From Dehalococcoidia bacterium (lineage in GTDB: Bacteria > Chloroflexota > Dehalococcoidia > UBA3495): 42,117 bases of DNA. Below are positions 19,070 through 25,762 of this stretch, in pieces. The stretch lies in NCBI GenBank assembly GCA_030753265.1, contig JASMCQ010000068.1, positions 1 through 42,117 on the forward strand, written 5' to 3'. A model generated the notes under the pieces. It ran no database searches, was not told the DNA's origin, and saw only the letters and a program-made list of their open reading frames with translations. The first letter of the stretch is position 1; every line of letters starts with the position of its first letter. Both the position numbers and the translations under genes were made by a program.

Positions 19070-19747
19070 TCAAAGTTCGTATTCCTTCAGGTCCGGGGCC
19101 ATGATAAGCTCGGCCCCGGTCAACGATTGGACCTCTTCCGGGGTCCAGCCGGGCGCTACTTCTTTGAGCACCAGACCCTCCCTGGTGCACTGTATTACCG
19201 CCAGGTCCGTGACGATCAATGACACGCACTCTTTCCCGGTGAGGGGGAAGGTGCATTCCTCCACGATCTTGGGCCGGTCCTGGCGGTCGGTATGTTCCAT
19301 CGCGACGATGACCTCCCTGGCCCCGGCGGCCAGGTCCATGGCGCCGCCGACGTTGCCGACTCCCCGCGCCGGGAGCATCCAGTTGGCCAGGTCGCCTTTG
19401 GCCGAGACCTGATGGGAACCCAGGACAGTGACGTCGACGTGGCCGCCGCGGATCATGGCGAAGGCATCCGCCGAACTGAAAAAGGCCGCGCCAGGGACCG
19501 GTTTGAGGAACTGGCCGCCGGCGTTTATCAGGTCGATATCCTCTTCCCCTTCGTCGGCCAGGGGCCCGCAGTTCAGTATTCCGCTCTCGCTGTGGTAGAA
19601 GACCACGTTGCCTTCCGGCACGAAGCTGGATACCAAAGTGGGGATACCGATGCCCAGGTTGACATAAGCGCCGTCGGGCAGCTCTTTGGCCACCCGCATG
19701 GCGATAATTTCCCGGCCCAGGCGCTCTTTGTCTTCAGAATTGGTCAT
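19070..19747 (-). CDS. Class I CoA-transferase, B subunit
   Basis: The catalytic subunit of a 3-oxoacid (succinyl-CoA:acetoacetate-like) CoA-transferase, 225 residues. Features are LPDGAYVNLGIGIPTLVSSF, the active-site stretch FYHSESGILNCGP with Glu54 as the expected nucleophile, INAGGQFLKPVPGAAFFSSADAFAMIRGGHVDVTVLG, and VGNVGGAMDLAAGAREVIVAMEHTD. It moves CoA between an acyl-CoA and a free acid. It needs an A subunit; the candidate is at 22078-22854, separated by a B-A fusion gene and an opposite-strand gene. The start is ATG 19747. The exact acid substrates cannot be read from sequence. Confidence 0.92.
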   Translation of the reverse strand: MTNSEDKERLGREIIAMRVAKELPDGAYVNLGIGIPTLVSSFVPEGNVVFYHSESGILNCGPLADEGEEDIDLINAGGQFLKPVPGAAFFSSADAFAMIRGGHVDVTVLGSHQVSAKGDLANWMLPARGVGNVGGAMDLAAGAREVIVAMEHTDRQDRPKIVEECTFPLTGKECVSLIVTDLAVIQCTREGLVLKEVAPGWTPEEVQSLTGAELIMAPDLKEYEL

Positions 19748-19889
19748 AGGCCTTGGTTGCTCCGTCTAAGGTATTCTAGTAGTTCTCAAAGGGGTCAGCT
19801 AGCCAGGTCCGCATAGCATCGTATTTTCCCACGACACCCTTCGGCTCAGTCTATCAGCTAATGTTTTCTTCTCCTAGCCACCGCAGCTC

Positions 19890-19932
19890 TTGACAAGAAT
19901 CGAAGCGAAAGTTACACCTGTAACACTGTTAC
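19890..19932 (+). promoter_or_regulatory. Promoter with overlapping GTTAC dyads
   Basis: TTGACA lies at 19890-19895. The -10 region, about 17 bases on, overlaps three alternating half-sites at 19911-19932: GTTAC-ACCT-GTAAC-ACT-GTTAC. They form two overlapping inverted repeats, the arrangement expected of an operator bound by dimers side by side. The gene that follows begins with a ribbon-helix-helix-like segment, so autorepression is a reasonable guess. The -10 box itself is poor. Confidence 0.5.
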
Positions 19933-19950
19933 TGAAGGTACGGTTCCTTG

Positions 19951-20517
19951 ATGCCCATAATAAGAGTTGACGACGAAGTGTATTCCGAACTGCAAAGGCG
20001 CGCTGTCGAACTTAACCTCGTGTTTGCTACTCCAAATCAAGTCCTGAGATCAGTACTTGGGCTTGCGGCGCGGACGGAGGCCAGTACAATCGTGAAAGAA
20101 AAACAACACCAACTTGCAACCACCCAAGAAATGCCAGCGGCGGCGACCTCAACCGGCAATGGCGCGCCGAGCAGCCTCAACCCAACTGTGCAAAGGCTTA
20201 TTGATCGATTGCTACCTCCGCTCCAAGAGCTACTTCGCTCGTCGGGCAACATGCTCAGGTACCACCCGATTTCTGGGAAATGGGTGGCCCATCCGAATAA
20301 TTTTGTCGCTTTTAAAGTCCAAGAAGCGCGGGCGAACAACCTTTGCCTGTACGTGTATGGTAGACCGAATGACTTTACTAACCTTGGACCGTTACTACGA
20401 ATCAAGCCAGAGCGGACGAATTATTCTCGATTCAATATTGACACCCCTGAACAAGTGCGAGAGGCTTTGCTCGTGATGCGACCGGCGTACCAGGTTAAAC
20501 TGCAGCGCGGCAGGTGA
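19951..20517 (+). CDS. Unknown protein with ribbon-helix-helix-like N-terminus
   Basis: I do not recognise a named family for the whole 188-residue protein. The N-terminus (IIRVDDEVYSELQRRAVEL, then TPNQVLRSVLGL) fits a beta strand followed by two helices, as in ribbon-helix-helix or SeqA-type DNA-binding domains. A polar linker (about 45-80) is followed by a compact C-terminal domain with aromatic-rich motifs (WVAHPNNFVAFKV, NLCLYVYGRPNDF, IKPERTNYSRFNID, MRPAYQVKL). Codons are visibly more AT-rich than the neighbours, and the gene lies on the opposite strand inside a CoA-transferase cluster, which suggests acquisition by transfer. ATG 19951 is chosen; a TTG three bases earlier is also possible. 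The GTTAC dyads upstream may be its operator. Confidence 0.75.
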   Translation: MPIIRVDDEVYSELQRRAVELNLVFATPNQVLRSVLGLAARTEASTIVKEKQHQLATTQEMPAAATSTGNGAPSSLNPTVQRLIDRLLPPLQELLRSSGNMLRYHPISGKWVAHPNNFVAFKVQEARANNLCLYVYGRPNDFTNLGPLLRIKPERTNYSRFNIDTPEQVREALLVMRPAYQVKLQRGR

Positions 20518-20563
20518 GCCTTCGGTATCCTGAGGAACACCTGTGCATAGCCGTGACAAAAAG

Positions 20564-21973
20564 TCACTGATAGGCGGAGAAGCCGGCGGGCCGCTTGACG
20601 ATCCGGTCAACGTAAATGCCCGGAGTGACGATCTCCTCGGGGCTGAGGCTTCCCGGCTCCACTATCTCGTCCACCTCCATCACCGTGATTCGGGACGCCG
20701 TCGCCATCACCGGGTTGAAGTTTCGGGACGTGCCCTTGTAGACCACGTTGCCCAGGGTATCCGCCTTGTGCCCCCGGATCAGGCAAAAGTCGGCCGTCAA
20801 CCCGGTCTCAAGCACGTACTCTTTGCCGTCGATGACCCTCGTCTCCTTGCCCTCGGCCAGGAGGGTGCCGGCCCCGGTGGGCGTGTAAAAGGCGGCGACA
20901 CCGGCCCCGCCGGCCCGCAGCCGCTCCGCCAGCGTGCCCTGGGGCACCAGTTCCAGCTCCACCTCACCTCGTTGGAAGGCCAACTCGAAGGAGCTTGGCT
21001 GGGAAGCTCGCGGCGAAACCGGAAACGAGGAGATGGATTTCTTCACCTGCTTGTTGTCCACAAGGACGCTCTGATCGATGGCCAGACGCCCCGGTGGCGT
21101 GCCAAAATTCACCACCCGGGCTATCCCGGCGGTGTTGCTGATCATGGTCAAGTCTTTGGCTCCCTGGTCCCGGAGGGCCAACAACAGGTAGTGTGCCATG
21201 CCGCCGGGACCGGCGAAGCCGTCGATGTTCACCACCGCGCCGTCGGGCACGTCGCGGACCGCATCCCGGGCGGTGTAGACCTTGCTGGGAGGCTCCAGCC
21301 GGGGAATGTCGAAGCTCATCTCCCGCAGGCCGACGGCTGCCTGCAGGGGCGCTCCGGTGATGGCGGCAACGCCGTCCACGGTCCAACCAGGAGCCAACTC
21401 GGCCAGCACCAGGCGGTCTGGCGTAACCCGTATCACAGCCACATCGGTGATGATCGTCTCGACACACCCTATCCCATCGACGGGTAGAGACGACCGGTCC
21501 ACGATGTTGGGGCTGCCGTCCGGCCCGGTATGGGACATCATCGCAATTACGCGGCCCGCGCCCGAGGCCCAATCGACGGCCGAGGCGGGAGCGAACAGCC
21601 CCGGCGTTGCCCCGGCGGTCCAATGAGTGAAGTCGCCCCCGGCGGTCACCTGGGCGGGCTGAAGTACCGCGGCGCCGACACGTCCGCTTCGGACCAGGGC
21701 CGCCGTGTCGACCATGCTGAGCACCGCGCCGCCCGCCAGCAGGGCAACCCCCCGGCCGTCGGAGTCCACCGGGCCGGAGCCTGAAGCGGCGCCCGGAAGG
21801 CAGTAGCCCAGCGCGCCGCTGTCGGCCAGGAAGAAGACCGCCGGCGCCGCCGGCATCTCTCCGGGTATTCGGCTTGGCAGCCCCGGACCCAACCCGACGA
21901 CTGATCCCGGAGAAAACTCCCGTGCCACCCGCCGGGCCATGGCCCGATCGTCGATTCTTGCCGCTCCGGGCAT
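20564..21973 (-). CDS. Fused class I CoA-transferase, B-A order, Glu-to-Asp site
   Basis: A 469-residue single-chain CoA-transferase. Residues 1-215 match a B subunit (SPGSVVGLGPGLPSRIPGEM, AGGAVLSMVDTAALVRSGRVGAAVLQ, TDVAVIRVTPDRLVLAELAPGW). About 225-469 match an A subunit (VNIDGFAGPGGMAHYLLLALRD, FGTPPGRLAIDQSVLVDNKQV, ELELVPQGTLAERLRAGGAGVAAFYTPTGAGT, RGHKADTLGNVVYKGTSRNFNPVMA). The order is B then A, opposite to animal SCOT. Where the separate B protein has HSESG, this one has LADSG (Asp51), so the nucleophilic Glu is replaced by Asp. The conserved INAGG region is also changed to LAGGA. Activity may be altered or lost. The ATG at 21973 has a GGAGG site ten bases upstream. Confidence 0.9.
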   Translation of the reverse strand: MPGAARIDDRAMARRVAREFSPGSVVGLGPGLPSRIPGEMPAAPAVFFLADSGALGYCLPGAASGSGPVDSDGRGVALLAGGAVLSMVDTAALVRSGRVGAAVLQPAQVTAGGDFTHWTAGATPGLFAPASAVDWASGAGRVIAMMSHTGPDGSPNIVDRSSLPVDGIGCVETIITDVAVIRVTPDRLVLAELAPGWTVDGVAAITGAPLQAAVGLREMSFDIPRLEPPSKVYTARDAVRDVPDGAVVNIDGFAGPGGMAHYLLLALRDQGAKDLTMISNTAGIARVVNFGTPPGRLAIDQSVLVDNKQVKKSISSFPVSPRASQPSSFELAFQRGEVELELVPQGTLAERLRAGGAGVAAFYTPTGAGTLLAEGKETRVIDGKEYVLETGLTADFCLIRGHKADTLGNVVYKGTSRNFNPVMATASRITVMEVDEIVEPGSLSPEEIVTPGIYVDRIVKRPAGFSAYQ

Positions 21974-21999
21974 GCTTGTGACGCCTCCAAAATCAAGCT

Positions 22000-22079
22000 A
22001 TCAGCGATCAGCCATCAGCTTTCAGCACCCATCCCCTTTGGTGAAGCGGAGTGTACCTGACGGCTGACGGCTGACTGCT
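22000..22079. repeat. Intergenic palindromic element, TCAGC family, copy 2
   Basis: Left arm 22000-22026 (ATCAGCGATCAGCCATCAGC...) faces right arm 22056-22079 (CTGACGGCTGACGGCTGACTG). Both are built from repeated TCAGC/GCTGA steps. The same design occurs at 11435-11596. It fills the gap between the fusion gene and the A-subunit gene and abuts the latter's stop codon. Confidence 0.7.
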
Positions 22080-22854
22080 ATCCTGTTTTGACGATACGGT
22101 TGATGAAGATGCCGGGGGTGATGATCGTCTCAGGGTTCAGGTCCCCCGGTTCGAGGATCCGGCCCACCTCCGCGATGCTGACCCTGGCGGCCATGGCCAT
22201 GACCGGGTTCCAGTTGCGTTGGGTGTCACGGTAGACCAGGTTGCCCAGGGTGTCGGCGGCATCGGCGCGGAGCAGGGCAAAGTCGGCGTGCAGCGCCGGC
22301 TCAAATACCTGGTCCCGATCTCCGAATCTGCGGACCTCCCGGCCCTCTCCGAAGCGGGTACCGGCTCCGGCAGGGATAAACACGCCGCCCAGTCCCGCGC
22401 CGCCCGCCCGCAGCCGCTCGGCCAGGATTCCCTGAGGCGCCACCTCAATCTCCAGGTCGCCCGACCTCCATCGGGCTTCCACCGGCCCGCCGTGCCCCGG
22501 ATAGAAAGGCAGCGGCGAGATCAGCTTCCGGACCTGACCTCCTGCCACCAGCGCCTCGATTCCGCTGAGGGAAGGCTCGGAGGCTGCCGCGCCCGCGAGG
22601 GGGCCTGCGCCGGAGGGGACCTGCCAAGCCCCGTGGCAGATGGCGGTCAGGTTAGCGGCCGCATTGGCGCGCAACGCCCCAAGGAGGCTTTCCGGGCAGC
22701 CGCACCCGGCGAAGCCGGCGATTAGCAACACAGCGCCGTCGAAGATATCCGCCACGGCGGCCTCCGGAGAAGCGAACACCTTTTTTCGGGCCGAAGGGCT
22801 TGCCGCTCCCTGGCCCGCAGCTTCCTGGTTAATGGTGGTTCCCCTGTCTTTCAT
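22078..22854 (-). CDS. Class I CoA-transferase, A subunit
   Basis: The CoA-binding subunit of a 3-oxoacid CoA-transferase. The core has DGAVLLIAGFAGCGCPESLLGALRA, KLISPLPFYPGHGGPVEARWRSGDLEIEVAPQGILAERLRAGGAGLGGVFIPAGAGT, FALLRADAADTLGNLVYRDTQRNWNPVMAMAA and GDLNPETIITPGIFINRIV, all typical. The open frame extends to 23259, but the added residues run through an intergenic palindromic repeat (22928-22985), so ATG 22854 (MKDRGTTINQ) is chosen, giving 258 residues. The ribosome-binding site is weak. It is the likely partner of the B subunit at 19070-19747. It lies divergent to the MoaD-like/AOR genes. Confidence 0.88.
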   Translation of the reverse strand: MKDRGTTINQEAAGQGAASPSARKKVFASPEAAVADIFDGAVLLIAGFAGCGCPESLLGALRANAAANLTAICHGAWQVPSGAGPLAGAAASEPSLSGIEALVAGGQVRKLISPLPFYPGHGGPVEARWRSGDLEIEVAPQGILAERLRAGGAGLGGVFIPAGAGTRFGEGREVRRFGDRDQVFEPALHADFALLRADAADTLGNLVYRDTQRNWNPVMAMAARVSIAEVGRILEPGDLNPETIITPGIFINRIVKTG

Positions 22855-22927
22855 GGGCCCCGTGGGGACCCGATTTCCAAGGCATTCTAGCCGCTCGCCC
22901 ACCTCCGGTACAACCCCACCGCCCGGG

Positions 22928-22985
22928 CCCTCACCCAGCCCAAGCTGCGCCACGGTATCCCTCTCCCAAAGGGCGAGGGCGACGG
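22928..22985 (+). repeat. 68-bp nested palindrome family, degenerate copy
   Basis: CCCTCACCCAGCCC, a GCTGCGCCA core and ATCCCTCTCCCA match the left two-thirds of the full element at 41148-41215. The right part is degenerate (AAGGGCGAGGGCGA). It sits in the divergent spacer between the CoA-transferase A subunit and the MoaD-like gene. Confidence 0.75.
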
Positions 22986-23113
22986 CCGCGAAATCGCGGG
23001 ATTCGATGGATAATCGTTGACAGAAGAATTCCGGATGGGTAGGCTGTGCAGAGCGAACATCGGCGCCGGTGCTCGAATGGGCTCCAATCGCCGGGTACTT
23101 TGAGGCGGGAACG

Positions 23114-23419
23114 ATGTTGACGGTAAAGCTCGAGGTTTTGTCCTGGCTCACCCCTGCCTTCGAGACGGACCAGCGGGCCCGGCTCAAGTTGGAGCAGGAG
23201 GTCGAATCGGGGGCAACCATGAGAGACCTCTTCAAGCAATTGGCGGACCAATTCCCCAAACTCCAGGGATTGATCTACGATCCCGATGATGGTGCGCTCA
23301 CCGGGCAGGTAAGCATCATCTTCAACAATCGGGTCCTGGAACTCGCGGGCGGTCTCGACGCCAAGATTCAGGATGGCGATAGCGTCGTGCTGCTCCCGGC
23401 CTACGCCGGAGGCAGCTAG
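23114..23419 (+). CDS. MoaD/ThiS-family sulfur carrier ending Gly-Gly-Ser
   Basis: A 101-residue ubiquitin-fold protein. It starts MLTVKLEVLSWLTPAFETD; the middle has ATMRDLFKQLADQFPKLQGLIYD, VSIIFNNRVLELAGGLDAKIQDGDSVVLLPA. It ends AYAGGS. MoaD proteins carry the sulfur used to make molybdopterin, the pterin of Mo and W enzymes, and the neighbouring gene encodes a W-pterin oxidoreductase. The final Gly-Gly is followed by one extra serine, so adenylation would need trimming or a different use of the tail. ATG 23114 is chosen because upstream residues look non-coding; the ribosome-binding site (GAGGCGGGA) is modest. It is 95 bases from the AOR gene, probably in the same transcript. Confidence 0.88.
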   Translation: MLTVKLEVLSWLTPAFETDQRARLKLEQEVESGATMRDLFKQLADQFPKLQGLIYDPDDGALTGQVSIIFNNRVLELAGGLDAKIQDGDSVVLLPAYAGGS

Positions 23420-23514
23420 ACCCCAGATTCTCTTCATATGTATGTCCAAGGGCGGCCGAAGACGGCCCCACGGATTCCGGTTTTCCAAAAACAACCTGCA
23501 AGGGGGTCCCCACC

Positions 23515-25389
23515 ATGGCGGCAACGATAAATGGATATGCGGGCAAGCTTCTTCGAGTCGACCTGACCCAGGAAAAGATCTGGGATGAGCCCCTCGATGA
23601 GGCTACCGCAAGGGCCTATGTGGGCGGCGTCGGTTTGGGCGCCAAGATCCTCTATGACGAGGTCGCTCCGGGAGTCGAATGGTCCGACCCGGAGAACCGT
23701 CTGATCTTCGCCAGCGGCCCCTTGGGCGGGACCACTATGGGTGGCTCCGGCACTTTTTCCGTTATCACCAAAGGGGCCCTCACCGGCGGGGCTACCAGCA
23801 CCCAGGCCAACGGTTTCTTCGGCGCCTTCATGAGGTTCTGCGGCTACGACGCCATCGTTGTCCAAGGGGCCGCCAGCCGGTGGCTCTACCTCCACATGAC
23901 CGAAAACGGCTCCGAACTCCGCGATGCCAGCCATATCATGGGCCAGGACAGCTGGCAGATGGACGATACCCTCAAGGCGGAACACGGCAAGAAAGACCAA
24001 CAGATGAGCGTCTTCGGCATCGGGCCGGCCGGGGAGAACCTGGTGAGACTGGCCGCCATCGCCGGTGACAAGGGCCATGTGGCGGGCCACAACGGCACCG
24101 GCGCCGTCATGGGCTCCAAGAAGCTCAAGGCCATCGCCATCGACCGGACCCGGGGGCGAGTCTCCCTCCATAACCGGGAGGGGCTCGTGGAGGTGTCCCG
24201 GAGGCTCCTTGAACAGATCAAGACCAACCCCGGCTCCCGCTCAACCTACCTCTGGGGCACCCTGACCGGGCTGGTCGGAGCCGAGAAAGGGGGCTGGCTC
24301 CCCATCAAGAACTACTCCACCAACGTCTATGACATCACCCCCGAGGAGTTGGATGCCTATAGTGCCGAGAATATCCGGGGCAACTTCGAGCCCACCCCCA
24401 ATCCCTGCTGGGCCTGCCAGTTGCACCACTGCCACATGATGAAGATCACCGAGGGCCGCTACCGGGGCGAGATCGTGGAGGAGCCGGAGTACGAGGGTTT
24501 CGCCGCCTGGGGCCCCACCACCGGACAGACCGATGTCGCCAGCACAATGGTCATATCCAACGAGGTGGACAAGCTTGGAATGGACCTCAACGAGGCCGGA
24601 TACCTCATCGGCCTGGTGATGGAGTGCTATGAAAAAGGCGTGATCACCGTTGAGGACACCGACGGCCTGGAGATGACCTGGGGCAACGCCGAGGCCACCC
24701 GGGCCATGCTGCGCAAGGTCGCCAACCGGGAAGGGTTCGGCGACATTCTCGCCGAGGGCACCATGCGCGCCGCCAAGCTCATCGGAGGGGAAGCGCCCAA
24801 CATGGCCGTGCACACCATGAAGGGGAATACCCCCCGGGGCCACGACCACCGATCGCTGTGGCACGAACTGTTCGACACTTGCGTTTCCAACACCAGCACC
24901 ATCGAGACCGCCAGGCAGACTTCCCGGACCATGTTCGGGCTCTCGGACAAGGGAGACCCCTTCGACCCCGAGGAGGTTGTAACCTTCACCGCCAAGACCA
25001 AGGGCTCCATGCAGTTCGAGGACGCCCTGGGGATCTGCCGCTTCAACACCCGCACCGATGTCCCCATTCTGTGCGAAGCCCTGTCGGAGGCCACCGGATG
25101 GGACTACACCCTGGACGATGCCATGGATATGGGCCGCCGGACGGTCAACCTGCTGCGGGCCTTCAACCTGCGCCACGGCATCAGCCCGGAGCTGGACAAG
25201 CCATCTCCCAGGTACGGATCCACCCCGGTGGACGGCGTGGTCGCGGGCGTCGGCATCGCGGAACACTGGGACAAGATGCAGGGTGACTACTACGAGCAGA
25301 TGGGCTGGGACCGGGAGACCAGCAAGCCCCTGCCCGAGACCCTTCGGAGCCTGGGACTGGAGCACGTGGTCGCCGACCTGTGGCCCTAA
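23515..25389 (+). CDS. Tungsten-type aldehyde:ferredoxin oxidoreductase
   Basis: Family enzymes oxidise aldehydes to acids (or the reverse) using a tungsten bis-pterin and a [4Fe-4S] cluster, with ferredoxin as partner. The 624-residue product is full length. The N-terminal domain has GYAGKLLRVDLTQEKI, YVGGVGLGAKIL, LIFASGPLGGTTMGGSGTFSVITKGALTGG and SQQ-like pterin-binding equivalents, with GIGPAGENLVRLAAI and GHNGTGAVMGSKKLKAIAI further on. The cluster ligands are Cys298, Cys301 and Cys306 (CWACQLHHC, spacing CX2CX4C rather than the usual CX2CX3C) and Cys508 (LGICRF). EEPEYEGFAAWGP and MKGNTPRGHDHRS are also characteristic. The ATG lies about ten bases after a GGGG site. The substrate is unknown. 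Confidence 0.95.
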   Translation: MAATINGYAGKLLRVDLTQEKIWDEPLDEATARAYVGGVGLGAKILYDEVAPGVEWSDPENRLIFASGPLGGTTMGGSGTFSVITKGALTGGATSTQANGFFGAFMRFCGYDAIVVQGAASRWLYLHMTENGSELRDASHIMGQDSWQMDDTLKAEHGKKDQQMSVFGIGPAGENLVRLAAIAGDKGHVAGHNGTGAVMGSKKLKAIAIDRTRGRVSLHNREGLVEVSRRLLEQIKTNPGSRSTYLWGTLTGLVGAEKGGWLPIKNYSTNVYDITPEELDAYSAENIRGNFEPTPNPCWACQLHHCHMMKITEGRYRGEIVEEPEYEGFAAWGPTTGQTDVASTMVISNEVDKLGMDLNEAGYLIGLVMECYEKGVITVEDTDGLEMTWGNAEATRAMLRKVANREGFGDILAEGTMRAAKLIGGEAPNMAVHTMKGNTPRGHDHRSLWHELFDTCVSNTSTIETARQTSRTMFGLSDKGDPFDPEEVVTFTAKTKGSMQFEDALGICRFNTRTDVPILCEALSEATGWDYTLDDAMDMGRRTVNLLRAFNLRHGISPELDKPSPRYGSTPVDGVVAGVGIAEHWDKMQGDYYEQMGWDRETSKPLPETLRSLGLEHVVADLWP

Positions 25390-25409
25390 GACGGCCCCGA
25401 TGACCGGGA

Positions 25410-25440
25410 ACGGCGGGCACTCGCGACGGAGGCCCGCCGT
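25410..25440 (+). terminator. Hairpin after the AOR gene, possible terminator
   Basis: ACGGCGGGC (25410-25418) pairs with GCCCGCCGT (25432-25440), a perfect nine-base stem 21 bases after the stop codon. No T-tract follows, so it may be a weak terminator or a transcript-end stabiliser. Confidence 0.42.
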
Positions 25441-25468
25441 GTTAATGATCTTTGCATCGATGGTGAAC

Positions 25469-25516
25469 GAAATCCCCCTCGGCCCCCCCCTGCAAAGGGG
25501 GATACAGGGGGATTTC
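25469..25516. repeat. Palindromic repeat, AAATCCCCCT type
   Basis: GAAATCCCCCT (25469-25479) and its exact complement AGGGGGATTTC (25506-25516) enclose a second pair, CCCCCCCCTGCAAAGGGGG. Repeats with this design are common in many bacterial genomes. There is one copy here. The 373-base gap it lies in (25390-25762) holds no gene I can support. Confidence 0.75.
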
Positions 25517-25762
25517 CTCGCGGTAGAGCTTGCCAGGGCGAGGCCATCAGGAAGTGCATTGGTCGATAGGCCGGCAGCCCTCAGGCTAGGTCTGCCCAGG
25601 GCGATCTCGGTTGACACACGAGAATGGCGGGGATAGACTTCGGGTAACTGGAGATCGGCGTCCGCAAAGCCTGCCGCTGGCCTGAAGCAGAAGATTCCGG
25701 CTGGAGGCAGGCGATTTTTTCGGGGCTCCCCTTCTCCGACACGGGAACACCAGGCTGGGATA

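Noticed and set aside
20553..20567. GTGAC-AAAAA-GTCAC hairpin between convergent genes
   Set aside because: Five-base stem, no T-tract, and it overlaps the stop codon of the fusion gene; too weak for a terminator.
22855..23259. N-terminal extension of the CoA-transferase A subunit
   Set aside because: It crosses an intergenic palindromic repeat and does not match the family; ATG 22854 gives a normal length.
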